DNA of 64,000 nucleotides, from the NCBI RefSeq assembly GCF_041428715.1, contig NZ_CP155572.1. One strand, 5' to 3'. Position 1 is the first letter of the stretch, and every line of letters starts with the position of its first letter. The position numbers and the translations under genes were made by a program. The notes under the pieces were generated by a model. The model made no database searches. It worked only from the letters and a program-made list of their open reading frames with translations, and was not told the DNA's origin. Below, piece by piece: positions 43,475 through 52,730 of this stretch. This DNA is from Sporomusa malonica. Lineage in GTDB: Bacteria; Bacillota; Negativicutes; Sporomusales; Sporomusaceae.

Positions 43475-43657
43475 TTGAGTCTGGGAAAAAGCTATGATAT
43501 TATTGTTTGTGAAGTGGAAAATATTTCCCAGGAAAAAGGAGTTATATGCTGCTCATCCATCTTCTACAAGTGGGAGTTTAGGAGGCTGCCCTGGAAGTTG
43601 GGCGACTTAGCTTCAGGTAGGGTTAAAACCCCACCTGAAGCTAAGTCTACTTTATAA
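43475..43657 (+). CDS. Short reading frame running into a repeat, possible gene remnant
   Basis: A 60-residue frame from the TTG at 43475, with AGGAGGG at 43464-43470 ahead. The first 30 or so residues look protein-like (SLGKSYDIIVCEVENISQEK, then GVICCSS). The last 25 are translated from a family A repeat (LASGRVKTPPEAKSTL). It may be the start of a gene cut by repeat insertion. I do not recognise the protein. Confidence 0.3.
   Translation: MSLGKSYDIIVCEVENISQEKGVICCSSIFYKWEFRRLPWKLGDLASGRVKTPPEAKSTL
43556..43656 (+). repeat. Family A repeat, copy 4 (left-truncated variant)
   Basis: It begins within the left hairpin (CTTCTACAAGTGGGAG), has the variant joint TTTAGGAGGCTGCCCTGGAA with GTTGGGCGACTT, and a full right hairpin AGCTTCAGGTAGGGTT/AACCCCACCTGAAGCT, ending TCTACTTTATA. 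The TTATCC end is missing. Confidence 0.85.
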
Positions 43658-43708
43658 ATTGTATGTAAAACCTGAACTAATAGGGTGTAACCAAATAGGG
43701 AGGAAATC

Positions 43709-44467
43709 ATGCTAGGAAAATGGTTATCCGGGCTTATGCGTGTTGATTTACCTCAACCTCGCCCCGCGGCAGCAGCGGTTGAGCTTTTAGCTGTGTTTAA
43801 AACGTATGTAACAGGAGCCGGTGAATTTGCGGCGCTAAAAGGGATAGACCTGCAGGTTGGGGCTGGTGAGTTTGTTGCGGTAGTAGGTAAATCAGGCAGC
43901 GGCAAATCTACATTGATTAATATGATTACAGGTATTGACCGACCTACCGGCGGCGAAGTATGGGTTGCCGGAACGCCGGTACACACCTTGACCGAAAACC
44001 AGATTGCCGTTTGGCGTGGGCGAACAGTAGGGGTCGTTTTTCAATTTTTTCAGTTACTGCCCACATTAACTGTTCTGGAAAATGTTATGCTGCCAATGGA
44101 TTTTTGCAATATGTATGATCGGTTGGAAAGACCTGAGCGAGCGCTCAAACTGCTGGATCTGGTGGGCGTTAGTGAACAGGCGTTTAAGCTGCCGGCCAAT
44201 TTGTCTGGTGGGCAGCAGCAGCGGGTGGCTATTGCCCGGTCTTTGGCAAATGACCCGCCGCTCTTGGTCGCTGACGAACCGACAGGTAATCTTGATAGCA
44301 AAACAGCCACAGTTGTGATTGATTTGTTTAAAGAGCTGGCCGCCCAGGGAAAAACAATTCTGATGGTAACACATGACAACGATTTGGCTGCCCGGAGCGG
44401 ACGGATCGTGACAGTCTATGACGGGCAAATAATGACAGCTGCGGCTGAGGGTGGCAGCAATGCTTGA
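43709..44467 (+). CDS. ABC transporter ATPase, MacB/LolD type
   Basis: A 252-residue nucleotide-binding subunit. It has Walker A GKSGSGKST, a Q-loop in FQFFQLLPTLTV, signature LSGGQQQR, Walker B LLVADEPTGNLDS and the H-loop VTHD. The GNLDS after Walker B and the TYVTGAGEFAALKGIDL start mark the MacB/LolD/FtsE group, which works with FtsX-like permeases as mechanotransmitters or exporters, not importers. GGGAGG precedes the ATG. It overlaps the permease gene by 8 bases. An HlyD-like adaptor that could complete the pump lies 7 kb away at 51835. Confidence 0.93.
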   Translation: MLGKWLSGLMRVDLPQPRPAAAAVELLAVFKTYVTGAGEFAALKGIDLQVGAGEFVAVVGKSGSGKSTLINMITGIDRPTGGEVWVAGTPVHTLTENQIAVWRGRTVGVVFQFFQLLPTLTVLENVMLPMDFCNMYDRLERPERALKLLDLVGVSEQAFKLPANLSGGQQQRVAIARSLANDPPLLVADEPTGNLDSKTATVVIDLFKELAAQGKTILMVTHDNDLAARSGRIVTVYDGQIMTAAAEGGSNA

Positions 44468-46892
44468 CTATGCGCTTGTTTCGCCGCGCTGGCGCAAGGT
44501 GTTGGCCGATTTATGGGGGAACAAGCTCCGGACGTTACTTGTTGTGCTATCAATCACAGTAGGGGTATTTTCGGTAGGGATGGTCTATAGTTCTTATCTG
44601 ATGTTTGAAAGAGATTTGGCTTTAAGCTGGAAGACGGCAGCGCCGGCTAGTGCCAGTGTGTACGCTGATCCGTTTGACGAGGAGCTGGTGGACAGTATTC
44701 GTAGTCTGCGCGGTGTGAAAGAGGCCGAGGGACGGCGTAATGTTGACCTCAGGGTGCACACTGCCAATGGCGAATGGCGGCAAATGTTTTTGACAGCTAT
44801 CCCCGACTATAACGAACAAAAAGTGAACCTTGTTAGAAGTCAAAGTGGTGTCTGGCCGCCTGGTGATGGTGACGTTTTGCTGGAACGGTCTTCGGTGGCG
44901 GAGCTTGGGGTGACGACCGGCGGCAGCATTCAGGTGGAAACATCTGCCGGACGCAAGCGAACGCTTAAGGTGACCGGAACAGTATACGATTCCAGTCAGA
45001 TTCCCAGCCTATTTAGCGGCCGTTCATACGGCTATATCAATATGGATACCTTGGAGAAACTGGATGAAGAGCGGCGGCTTGACCAAGTGAATTTTGTCGT
45101 TGAGCCCTGGGTATTACAAGGTAAGGAGACGGCGCCGATTGAAGCGGTAGGCCGCCGGGCCTGGAGTAAGCTGGAACAGGGGGATACGACAGTGTTCTGG
45201 CTGCAGGTAAATAAACCGGGTGAGCATCCGCTCCAGGGTATCATCAATGCACTCATTATGCTGTTAACAGTCCTGGGTGTGCTGTCACTGCTGCTAGGTA
45301 CCTTTCTGTTAGTCAATACAGTATCAGCCATACTAGCGCAGCAGGTTCGCCAGGTCGGCATCATGAAGGCTATTGGCGCACGGCGTAACCAGATTTTGCG
45401 TATGTATCTGATTTTGGTAGGTGCATATGGTGTGTTAGCCCTTGCTGTTGCTGCCCCGCTTGGGGCGCTGGCAGCCAGTGCTGTGACAGGGTTTATGGCT
45501 CAGGTATTTAACTTTGACTCTGGCGGTTTAGAACTGCCGCCAAAAGTAATTATGTTAGAGGCGGCAGCAGCCATTGTTGTGCCTATTCTTGCGGCCATCT
45601 GGCCTGTATGGCGCGGTACAGGAATAACCGTCCGTGAGGCAGTTAGTGATTATGGCCTTGGCAGTGTGGCGGCCAAAGGCCGGCTGGACACCTGGATAGA
45701 CAAGCTGCTTGACAAGTTAAAACGTCTGCCACGGTCGGTCCTGCTTTCCCTGAGAAATACCTTTCGCCGCAAATGGCGTCTGGCTCTAACCCTGTTGACC
45801 CTAACGGTGGCAGGAACGGTATTTATGGCCGTCTTTTCCATTAGGGCATCATTGTATTCTACCTTGGATGATGCATTAGACTATTTTCGTTATGATGTGT
45901 CTGTCGGGTTTACTGAAAATTACCGGGCAACAAGAATTGAGCACGAGGTTCTTAAGGTGCCTGGTGTCAAGGCCGCTGAGTCGTGGGGATTTTCATCAGG
46001 ACGGATACTTAGGGATGAGCGAAAACTATCAGAAGATGATGCCAGTAAAAATGTATTTATTTTGGCACCGCCGGTAGGCACTACGATGATTCAGCCTAAG
46101 ATTATTGAAGGACGCTGGCTGGTGAGCGGGGATGAGAGTGCACTGGTCGTTAATACCGAGGCATTAAAGGATAGCCCCCAGCTCAAGGTAGGCAGCCCGG
46201 CAGTTATTAAAGTTGGTTCCCGCAAGCTAGTGTTTACCGTAGTTGGTATCGCAAAAAGCACATTGACAGGGCCGATTGTTTATGCCCCTTATCCCTGGTT
46301 TACCGGAGCCATCCAGGAAGCGGGCGGAGCCAGGTCTGTCCAGATTGTTGCGCAGTCGACCGACCCCCAGGACCAAAGTAATTTAGGCCGAAAGCTTGAA
46401 GAGCACTTGAAGAAAAACAACCTGCGCGTTCAGAATGTTGATATTACCTGGGAACAAAAACAGCGCATCAGGTCACAGTTTGATATTTTGACCATCTTTT
46501 TATTGCTAATGGCGGTATTATTGGCTGTTGTCGGCGCTCTGGGCCTCATGGGCACGATGGGAATCAATGTGCTGGAACGTACACGCGAGATTGGGATAAT
46601 GCGAGCCATTGGTGCGTCAGGTGTGGCTATAGGCAAGGTTTTTGTTGTAGAGGCATTATGTATTGGTGTCTTAAGTTGGTTGTTAGGGGCTATTTTAGCG
46701 CTGCCGGTAGCAGCTCTGCTTAGCTATCAGGTAGGGGTGCTGTTCTTACAGAGCCCGCTGGCATTTTCATTTAGTTTTCTGGGGGTAGGGATTTGGCTGG
46801 CGCTTTCGACTCTATTGTCAGTATTGGCTAGTTTACTGCCCGCATGGAATGCTGCCCGGCTGAGTGTGCGAGAGGTATTAAGTTATGAGTAA
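44460..46892 (+). CDS. ABC transporter permease with two FtsX domains
   Basis: About 810 residues with eight predicted membrane helices in two FtsX blocks. One helix lies near residue 30 before a first MacB-PCD periplasmic domain. Three helices follow at about 260-400 (VNTVSAILAQQVRQVGIMKA). Another helix at about 440 precedes a second periplasmic domain, and three more lie near the C-terminus (INVLERTREIGIMRAIGASG). Such duplicated permeases, rather than dimers of four-helix subunits, export lipids, peptides or drugs. The ATG at 44460 is preferred over a GTG at 44451. The substrate is unknown. Confidence 0.9.
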   Translation: MLDYALVSPRWRKVLADLWGNKLRTLLVVLSITVGVFSVGMVYSSYLMFERDLALSWKTAAPASASVYADPFDEELVDSIRSLRGVKEAEGRRNVDLRVHTANGEWRQMFLTAIPDYNEQKVNLVRSQSGVWPPGDGDVLLERSSVAELGVTTGGSIQVETSAGRKRTLKVTGTVYDSSQIPSLFSGRSYGYINMDTLEKLDEERRLDQVNFVVEPWVLQGKETAPIEAVGRRAWSKLEQGDTTVFWLQVNKPGEHPLQGIINALIMLLTVLGVLSLLLGTFLLVNTVSAILAQQVRQVGIMKAIGARRNQILRMYLILVGAYGVLALAVAAPLGALAASAVTGFMAQVFNFDSGGLELPPKVIMLEAAAAIVVPILAAIWPVWRGTGITVREAVSDYGLGSVAAKGRLDTWIDKLLDKLKRLPRSVLLSLRNTFRRKWRLALTLLTLTVAGTVFMAVFSIRASLYSTLDDALDYFRYDVSVGFTENYRATRIEHEVLKVPGVKAAESWGFSSGRILRDERKLSEDDASKNVFILAPPVGTTMIQPKIIEGRWLVSGDESALVVNTEALKDSPQLKVGSPAVIKVGSRKLVFTVVGIAKSTLTGPIVYAPYPWFTGAIQEAGGARSVQIVAQSTDPQDQSNLGRKLEEHLKKNNLRVQNVDITWEQKQRIRSQFDILTIFLLLMAVLLAVVGALGLMGTMGINVLERTREIGIMRAIGASGVAIGKVFVVEALCIGVLSWLLGAILALPVAALLSYQVGVLFLQSPLAFSFSFLGVGIWLALSTLLSVLASLLPAWNAARLSVREVLSYE

Positions 46893-46952
46893 ACTCGCGA
46901 TGGTCTTACATCGGAGTTATCAGATAATGTGGTTTTAGAGCGCCTGTTTTAT

Positions 46953-46982
46953 ATGAGGAATAGCGCGAGCGCTATTCCTCAT
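46953..46982. repeat. Perfect 14-bp palindrome after the permease gene
   Basis: ATGAGGAATAGCGC is followed by GA and GCGCTATTCCTCAT. There is no T tract. It could be a factor-dependent end or a protein site. The rest of 46983-47315 shows no supported gene; a short protein-like frame near 47175-47292 (FGMGYMASYDAGLW) may be a remnant. Confidence 0.55.
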
Positions 46983-47315
46983 CAATTACTAATGATTATT
47001 TAAATATTAGAAATTTTTTAAAAAAACAGCCAATAAATAGCAGGAATTTTGCAGTAAACCTAGAAGTATACTTGTGTAGACATGTAGGCAGCCGCGCAAA
47101 TGCCGATGTGACATGATCAAATTATTAAGGCGAGGAATTGGGGTGATTTTTAAGGGTAGTCGTAATTGGGTTAGCCTACAGAATTGTCCGCTTTCGGTAT
47201 GGGTTATATGGCAAGCTACGATGCAGGGTTATGGTTGCGGGCGATTAATGGCTTGTGGGAGCCGGGGATAATAATTACGGCAATTCTTTAGAAATGCCGC
47301 AGATGCTTAAGAAAT

Positions 47316-47449
47316 TTTATCCGATGACTAACCCGCTCTAAGACTCCCATCTTCTACAAGTGGGAGTTAAGAGCGGCTAAGTCCCTGGATAAGGGCGACT
47401 AACCTTCAGATGGGGTTAAAACCCCACCTGAAGCTAAGTCTACTTTATA
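47316..47449 (+). repeat. Family A repeat, copy 5 (full length)
   Basis: A full 134-base unit from TTTTATCCGATGAC through the CTCCCATCTTCTACAAGTGG hairpin, TCCCTGGATAAGGGCGACTA, and the right hairpin with GGGGTTAAAACCCC, to TCTACTTTATA. It lies directly before the ribosome site of the methyltransferase gene. Confidence 0.92.
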
Positions 47450-47469
47450 AAGAAAGAGAGTGATGTCAA

Positions 47470-48834
47470 ATGTCCACAGACATGAAAGAACTTTATGAAC
47501 AAAGGCTAGGCAGATACCAGGCTGCTATGGCGTTGGAGCCGGTGGATCGAATCCCAATTGCCATTGGCAGTAATAACTTTGCTGAGTCTTACACCGCCAG
47601 CAACCAAGAAGTCATTTATGACCCACAAAAATGGCTTCAGAGTGAGATGGATTTCATTCGCGATTATCCCGAGTTTGATATCTTACGAAATAACCGATTT
47701 TGGGCTCCGATTTATGATGTTCTTGGTGTTAAAACGTATAAATTTCCCGGACGCGATCTAGCTCCCCATGTTGCTATCCAATTTTCCGAAGCGGAGTATA
47801 TGCTAGCTGATGAATATGACGCCTTAATTGCTAATCCAGGGCAGTTTATGATGGAAAATTTTTTGCCAAGAGTATTCAGTGAAATGGACAAAGGTTCAAC
47901 TCGTTCCCATTTTGCCTTCCTCAAAGCCGGGATGGCACAGGGCATGTTTGCTGAGATTATGCGCAATAGATCTATACAATTACAAAACCAGTGCGGTATG
48001 CCTCAACCCATGACCGGAGCTTTTCTCGCTCCCTTTGACCTGCTTGGCGACGTTTTGCGCGGTCTAACCGGAATTCTTCGCGATATCCGCCGTCAGCCAG
48101 ACAAAGTACTGGAGGCATGCGATATATTGGCACCTATTATGGCTCGACATGCGTTGGCGACTGCCGATCCGCTGCGCCGGTATCCAATATTTGTGCCTAC
48201 CCATAAGCCAACGTTTATGTCACCAAAACAGTTTGACACCTTCTACTGGCCTTCTTTCAAGAGAACAATGGAAATGATTATTGCCGCCGGGTATAAAATT
48301 AGGCTGTATATGGAAGGGGATTGGGGCAGGCATTGGCATCATATGCTGGAACTGCCGAAAGGTTCGGTAGTTTGCGATATTGATGACCAAGGCGATATTT
48401 TCAAGGCAAAAGAAGATATTGGTCATCACATGTGCATCGTTGGCGGCATTCCTAGCCAGATGTTTATTCTTGGTACTCCGGAGGAGATTGATGCCAGAGT
48501 TAAGGTATTGTGTGAAAAGCTTGGTGCAGGTGGCGGCTATATGATGGGTGGAGGATGCTATCTGCCGGTAAATTCCAAACCTGAGAACGTACGGGCCATG
48601 GTTGATGCAGTCATGAAATATGGCTGGTATGACAAGAATCTCAAACCAAAACCACTGCCGCCATTACCTGTCAGCAGCGAAATAGCCGGACTGGGCCCGC
48701 AGCAGGTGCTTACTCCCTGGGAGGTTAAGAAGGCTGATTTGGGCGGTGTTACCGGTGACGAAGCACTGATCCGTAAACCGTGGGAAACTATCGAGGGTAT
48801 GGCTTTCAACTGGTTATGGAGTTGGGCATTCTAA
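47470..48834 (+). CDS. UroD-fold cobamide-dependent methyltransferase, substrate unknown
   Basis: A 454-residue protein of the uroporphyrinogen decarboxylase / MtaA-CmuA-MtvB-type methyltransferase superfamily. The TIM-barrel blocks VDRIPIAIG, FDLLGDVLRGLTGILRDIRR, YKIRLYMEGDW and GAGGGYMMGGGCYLPVNSKP are visible. The late GGGCYLP carries a Cys that could bind zinc or substrate. The C-terminal Trp-rich tail (FNWLWSWAF) is unusual. The protein is longer than the approximately 340-residue UroD enzyme. With the corrinoid protein at 51139 it likely moves a methyl group from an O- or N-methyl donor to cobalt, as in O-demethylation by acetogens. The donor is not predictable. Confidence 0.82.
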   Translation: MSTDMKELYEQRLGRYQAAMALEPVDRIPIAIGSNNFAESYTASNQEVIYDPQKWLQSEMDFIRDYPEFDILRNNRFWAPIYDVLGVKTYKFPGRDLAPHVAIQFSEAEYMLADEYDALIANPGQFMMENFLPRVFSEMDKGSTRSHFAFLKAGMAQGMFAEIMRNRSIQLQNQCGMPQPMTGAFLAPFDLLGDVLRGLTGILRDIRRQPDKVLEACDILAPIMARHALATADPLRRYPIFVPTHKPTFMSPKQFDTFYWPSFKRTMEMIIAAGYKIRLYMEGDWGRHWHHMLELPKGSVVCDIDDQGDIFKAKEDIGHHMCIVGGIPSQMFILGTPEEIDARVKVLCEKLGAGGGYMMGGGCYLPVNSKPENVRAMVDAVMKYGWYDKNLKPKPLPPLPVSSEIAGLGPQQVLTPWEVKKADLGGVTGDEALIRKPWETIEGMAFNWLWSWAF

Positions 48835-48919
48835 TTAGGCCAGGTAACATTGAGTACTGGTGGGAAGGGCTGGTCTAAGCAGTTCTTAGACCACCCTCAA
48901 ATTAAAGGAGGGAATTGTA

Positions 48920-50110
48920 ATGGTTAGCCAAGTTCAGAAGGAAGAATACAGCCAGTATCGCTGGGTAATAATGGCTCTAATGTTTGCCAGTTTTGTGCTT
49001 ACCTTTCTGGCGCGTTTTGCCTGGCCGCCGTTAATCCCGGTAGTTGTGCCGGTGCTGAACATGAACATGTCGCAGGCAGGCGCTTATATGACGGCGTTTT
49101 ACATTGGATATGTTATAACTCAGATACCTGCCGGCATATTAGCCGACCGCTTTGGTGTTCGTACTATTTTAGGGGTAAGCTTGGTCATTGAGGGAATATC
49201 TACATGGGCAATGGGGACAGTAACTTCTTTTGATATGGGCTTTACCTTGCGAGTTGTGACAGGTTTAGGCGCCGGGGCCATTATGTCCAGTTGTGCCCGG
49301 GCGCTGATGGAATGGTTTCCAGCCAAGGAACGGGGAACTGCCTTTGGTTTGCTGCTGGCAGCACCATCGGGTGGCTTGTTACTGGCCAACTATGTTGTAC
49401 CTGCTTTAAACAACGCCTTCAATTGGCAGGGCGCATTCCAGGGAATCGGTATTGCAACAATATTACTCGGAGTTTTAATTTACTTTATGGTGAAGACGTC
49501 AGACGAGCCTAAGGGAGAAAAAACCTTTTTTGGCGGCTTCAAGGTATTTTTTACAAACCGCAATATCGTGCTTGTTGCTATTGCCGGTTTTTGTTTGATG
49601 TGGATGGAACTTGGTTTGGCCACCTGGGCTAATGCCTATATAAAGAAATTGGGATTCTCGGTAAAAGAAGCGGGAATGGTACTAATCTGGTACAGTCTGG
49701 GCGGTCTGATTGCACCGGCAATATCAGGCTGGGTATCTGATAAAATCGGTAACCGTAAGAATATCCTCATCGCCGCTTATGCCGTAAGTATTCCGCTTAC
49801 TGTATATTTTGGCTCGCTGACAACTCTATCTATGTTAAATATCGTAGGTTTTGTGTATGGTTTTTGCTCCTATTTTTCTAATCCGCATTTAAGTATTATG
49901 ATCTCAGAGTATGCAGGAAAAGAATGGGCAGCAACAGCTAATGGGATCGCCAATTTTATCTTCCAGCTTGCGTCCATGATTGGGCCGCTGGTATTCGGGG
50001 GCGTTATTGATCTTAGCGGTAGCTTTAGCACTGTTTGGTATATGATGGCGGCCGGGCCGCTAGTGGGAATACTGGTACTTTTCTCCATACGCCCACCTTC
50101 TGCGGAATAA
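48920..50110 (+). CDS. MFS transporter, probable uptake of the methyl donor
   Basis: A 396-residue, 12-helix major facilitator. The motif-A equivalent GILADRFGVRTILG (about residues 74-87), LRVVTGLGAGAIMSSCARAL and EWFPAKERGTAFG are typical of the anion:cation symporter / NarK-ACS side of the family, which takes up organic acids. AAAGGAGGG precedes the ATG. It lies 85 bases after the methyltransferase gene in the same direction and is followed by a repeat, so it likely supplies that enzyme's substrate. This role is inferred from context. Confidence 0.85.
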   Translation: MVSQVQKEEYSQYRWVIMALMFASFVLTFLARFAWPPLIPVVVPVLNMNMSQAGAYMTAFYIGYVITQIPAGILADRFGVRTILGVSLVIEGISTWAMGTVTSFDMGFTLRVVTGLGAGAIMSSCARALMEWFPAKERGTAFGLLLAAPSGGLLLANYVVPALNNAFNWQGAFQGIGIATILLGVLIYFMVKTSDEPKGEKTFFGGFKVFFTNRNIVLVAIAGFCLMWMELGLATWANAYIKKLGFSVKEAGMVLIWYSLGGLIAPAISGWVSDKIGNRKNILIAAYAVSIPLTVYFGSLTTLSMLNIVGFVYGFCSYFSNPHLSIMISEYAGKEWAATANGIANFIFQLASMIGPLVFGGVIDLSGSFSTVWYMMAAGPLVGILVLFSIRPPSAE

Positions 50111-50111
50111 G

Positions 50112-50262
50112 TTTTATCCGATGACTAACCCGCTCTAAGACTCCCAGCTTCTACAAGTGGGAGTTATACCCAAAGGGCACAGGCGAGCGGCTAAGTCCCT
50201 GGATAAGGGCGACTTAGCTTCAGGTGGGGTTAAAACCCCATCTGAAGCTAAGTCTACTTTAT
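50112..50262 (+). repeat. Family A repeat, copy 6 (with an insertion)
   Basis: Full unit from TTTTATCCGATGACTAACCC to AAGTCTACTTTATG. The left hairpin's 3' arm is interrupted by about 17 extra bases (ATACCCAAAGGGCACAGGC region), breaking the pairing that other copies keep. The core CTGGATAAGGGCGACTTAGC and the right hairpin are intact. Confidence 0.88.
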
Positions 50263-50392
50263 GTGATATAGTTTTACTATCCGCCCCGGGCCAGCTCGGG
50301 GCTCTTTCCTTTTATGAGGAAGGAAAGAGTAGTGGTCATGTAGAAGTAAATTGCAACAATAGACAGCTGTGATAAGGTGGATTCTAGTATAT

Positions 50393-51139
50393 ATGGAAAG
50401 AATTAATAAAAATTCATTTACCCCTCCCTTTTATCAATTGGCAACTATCCTGGAAAATAAAATACTGTCAGGACAGTTAAAAGCTGGTGAGTCGCTGGCA
50501 TCAGAAAACGAGCTTAGCCGGGAATATGAGCTTAGCCGTACCACTGTCCGCAAATGTCTGAGCCTGCTTGCCGAGCGCGGGCTTATTAGTACGCATCAGG
50601 GAAAAGGGACATTTGTTTCAAGACCGTCATTGGATCGAGCTGAATTTTTAATGGAAGAATTCCATACTCACTTGACGAATATGGGCAAAGAGCCCGGATA
50701 CCGGCTGGTTCATGTACAGTTTCTCAAAGAACTCCCTGAATTTGCTGTGAGGCTAGGTATGAAGGCTAATCAGGGTATATTGTATTACTGCAGGCTGCTT
50801 ATGGCTGACAATGAACCTATTGCCGTTGAACATAAATATATGCAATACATCAAGGGGCGCCCTATTTTAGAGAACGAGTTTCAATATAAGGCTTTTTCTG
50901 AGGTTATTATGATTCACACCGATATTTTACCAGTGAGAAGTCAAGCTATTCTCACCGCCGAAATTGCCGGTGAATTTGATGCCAAATTACTTAATGCAGC
51001 GCAAGGGGCGCCTGTACTAAAATTGCAGCAGGCATTGTATGCCGGCGATAACAAACCTATTGGGGTTGGGATTTTCTACTATCGGGGTGACCGGTATTCA
51101 CTTGTTTCGGATATTCATCCGCTAAGGGGGGAACGGTGA
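50393..51139 (+). CDS. GntR-family regulator with UTRA sensor domain
   Basis: About 248 residues. The winged helix is at residues 8-75 (FYQLATILENKILSGQLKAG, then SLASENELSREYELSRTTVR). A UTRA ligand domain follows, with RLLMADNEPIAVEHKYMQYI and the ending IGVGIFYYRGDRYSLVSDI. UTRA regulators sense small metabolites. The ATG at 50393 is 13 bases from AAGGTGG, and a GTG at 50369 is the alternative. The stop overlaps the corrinoid protein's ATG (TGATG), so sensor and corrinoid protein are cotranslated. It likely controls the methyltransferase cassette. Confidence 0.88.
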   Translation: MERINKNSFTPPFYQLATILENKILSGQLKAGESLASENELSREYELSRTTVRKCLSLLAERGLISTHQGKGTFVSRPSLDRAEFLMEEFHTHLTNMGKEPGYRLVHVQFLKELPEFAVRLGMKANQGILYYCRLLMADNEPIAVEHKYMQYIKGRPILENEFQYKAFSEVIMIHTDILPVRSQAILTAEIAGEFDAKLLNAAQGAPVLKLQQALYAGDNKPIGVGIFYYRGDRYSLVSDIHPLRGER

Positions 51140-51780
51140 TGGTGTTAGACCTTCTGGCAAACGCTATCAGTGAACTTGATGAACCATTGACGCTCGAATT
51201 GGTTAGAAAAAGTCTGGATTCTGGCATATCGCCACTGGATATTGTTGAGGAATGCCGGGCCGGCCTGGTGGCTGTTGGTGAAAGGTACTCCAGGGGGGAA
51301 TATTTTCTCGGCGATTTAATTCTATCTTCAGAGATATTTTCAGAAATTATGGACATCCTGGGGCCGGTTCTTGAAACTACTGAAAAAAGGCCGATTATCG
51401 GCAAAATTGTTTTTGGTACGATTGAGGGTGATATTCATGATGTCGGTAAAAACTTGGTAGGATCTTTGTTACGCTGTTACGGTTTTGAAGTATATGACCT
51501 CGGGGTTGATGTGCCGCCAGATAAGTTTATTCTTGCTTTGACCGAAACAGGTGCCCGGGTACTTTGTCTATGTAGTTTGCTTACTCCAGGCATTGAGCCT
51601 CTAAAGCGAACCATTCAATTGGTTCGACTAATTGAGCGTAATAACAAAATAAAAATTCTTATTGGCGGGTTAGTTAATGAAAGGGTGAGAGAATATACTG
51701 GTGCCGATGCCTGGGTCGATGATGCTAGGCGGGGAGTGGAATTATGTCTAGAATGGAGTCGGGAATTAGCTAAAAAATAG
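51139..51780 (+). CDS. Corrinoid protein of a methyltransferase system (MtaC/MtvC-like)
   Basis: A 213-residue two-domain methyl carrier. The helical cap (residues 1-85, LVAVGERYSRGEYFLGDLIL) precedes a Rossmann B12-binding domain. The cobalt-ligand motif GDIHDVGKN with His100, the following VGSLLRCYGFEVYDLGVDVP and SLLTPG are conserved. IGGLVNERVREYTGADAWVDDA ends the domain. It carries the methyl group between the UroD-fold methyltransferase and a methyltransferase II that would pass it to tetrahydrofolate. The latter and a reductive activator are not in the window. The ATG at 51139 follows GGGGGG by 7 bases. Confidence 0.92.
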   Translation: MVLDLLANAISELDEPLTLELVRKSLDSGISPLDIVEECRAGLVAVGERYSRGEYFLGDLILSSEIFSEIMDILGPVLETTEKRPIIGKIVFGTIEGDIHDVGKNLVGSLLRCYGFEVYDLGVDVPPDKFILALTETGARVLCLCSLLTPGIEPLKRTIQLVRLIERNNKIKILIGGLVNERVREYTGADAWVDDARRGVELCLEWSRELAKK

Positions 51781-51834
51781 GCGCTAGCACAGCTATGCCA
51801 ACACTATGTTTTTGAAGCGAGGAGAGGAAAGTTC

Positions 51835-52725
51835 ATGAAAACAAAGGGCTGGCTGTTTGTTTTGACAGCCATTATTGGTGTGGTACTGCTCGCTGGCGGG
51901 TGGTGGGTTTATAACGGACGCCAGGGAGAAAAAAAGGATATAGCGCCTGTTAAGGCAGATAACAGGGTATTGTCAGAGGGTATTATCTTCCCAGTGCGTT
52001 ATTCGCAGATGGTTATGCCGGTAGATGGAATGATTGGTGAGGTTTTAGTCCGGGAAGGCGATACGGTGAAAGCCGGTCAGCCGTTAATCAGGCTGGTGAG
52101 ACAGGATTACCAGGCGAGGGTTGGCAGTACCAGCGCTGATGTCAGCCGCGCTGCCGCTGCTGTGGAACAGGCGAGAATCAATCTGGCAGATGCCGCTCGT
52201 GAGTTAGAACGGCAAAAACGCCTGGAAACAGCTGGCGCTGCCTCCAGGCAGCAATATGATCAGGCTAAAACGCTCGCAGATAGAAATCAGGCAGCGTTAG
52301 CACAGGCTCAGGCCGAACTCAAGACCCAGAAAGCCCGGTTAGTCGAGTCTGAAGGGCTACTTGACAAGACCGAACTCAAAGCGGCCATTAGCGGTACAGT
52401 GGCATTCTTAGATGTCAAAGTCGGCGAGCATGCAAGTATTGGCACAGTGTTGGTAAGAATCGCTGATCAAAGCGAATGGGAAATTCGCAGCGATGATTTG
52501 ACTGAACTCACGATTGCCAAGGTAAAGAAAGGTGATCAGGTAGCTGTAACCTTTGATGGCATACCTGAACTAGAGATAGCAGGCAAGGTAAAATCAATCA
52601 GAGCCTATGGAGAAAAGAAACGGGGCGACATTACGTACACCGTCACGATCGCGCCTGAGCGTTGGGACGAGCGGCTGCGCTGGAATATGACAGCCCAGCT
52701 TGCCATTACACCGACAAGCTTGTAG
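51835..52725 (+). CDS. HlyD/MacA-type periplasmic adaptor
   Basis: A 296-residue membrane-fusion protein. It has an N-terminal anchor helix (residues 6-26), a biotinyl-lipoyl half (VMPVDGMIGEVLVREGDTVK), and a helical hairpin of about 70 residues (AAAAVEQARINLADAARELE to AQAELKTQKARL). The second lipoyl half (LKAAISGTVAFLDVKVGEHA) and a beta-barrel with EIRSDDLTELTIAKVKKGDQ follow. It links an inner-membrane pump to the outer membrane in diderm cells. No pump is adjacent, but the MacB-like ATPase and permease at 43709-46892 are natural partners. GAGGAGAGG precedes the ATG. Confidence 0.9.
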   Translation: MKTKGWLFVLTAIIGVVLLAGGWWVYNGRQGEKKDIAPVKADNRVLSEGIIFPVRYSQMVMPVDGMIGEVLVREGDTVKAGQPLIRLVRQDYQARVGSTSADVSRAAAAVEQARINLADAARELERQKRLETAGAASRQQYDQAKTLADRNQAALAQAQAELKTQKARLVESEGLLDKTELKAAISGTVAFLDVKVGEHASIGTVLVRIADQSEWEIRSDDLTELTIAKVKKGDQVAVTFDGIPELEIAGKVKSIRAYGEKKRGDITYTVTIAPERWDERLRWNMTAQLAITPTSL

Positions 52726-52730
52726 CATGA

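Noticed and set aside
47142..47270. Short GTG frame before the methyltransferase gene
   Set aside because: Cys/Trp/Gly-rich translation without any pattern. Another frame nearby looks slightly more protein-like, but neither can be supported as a gene.
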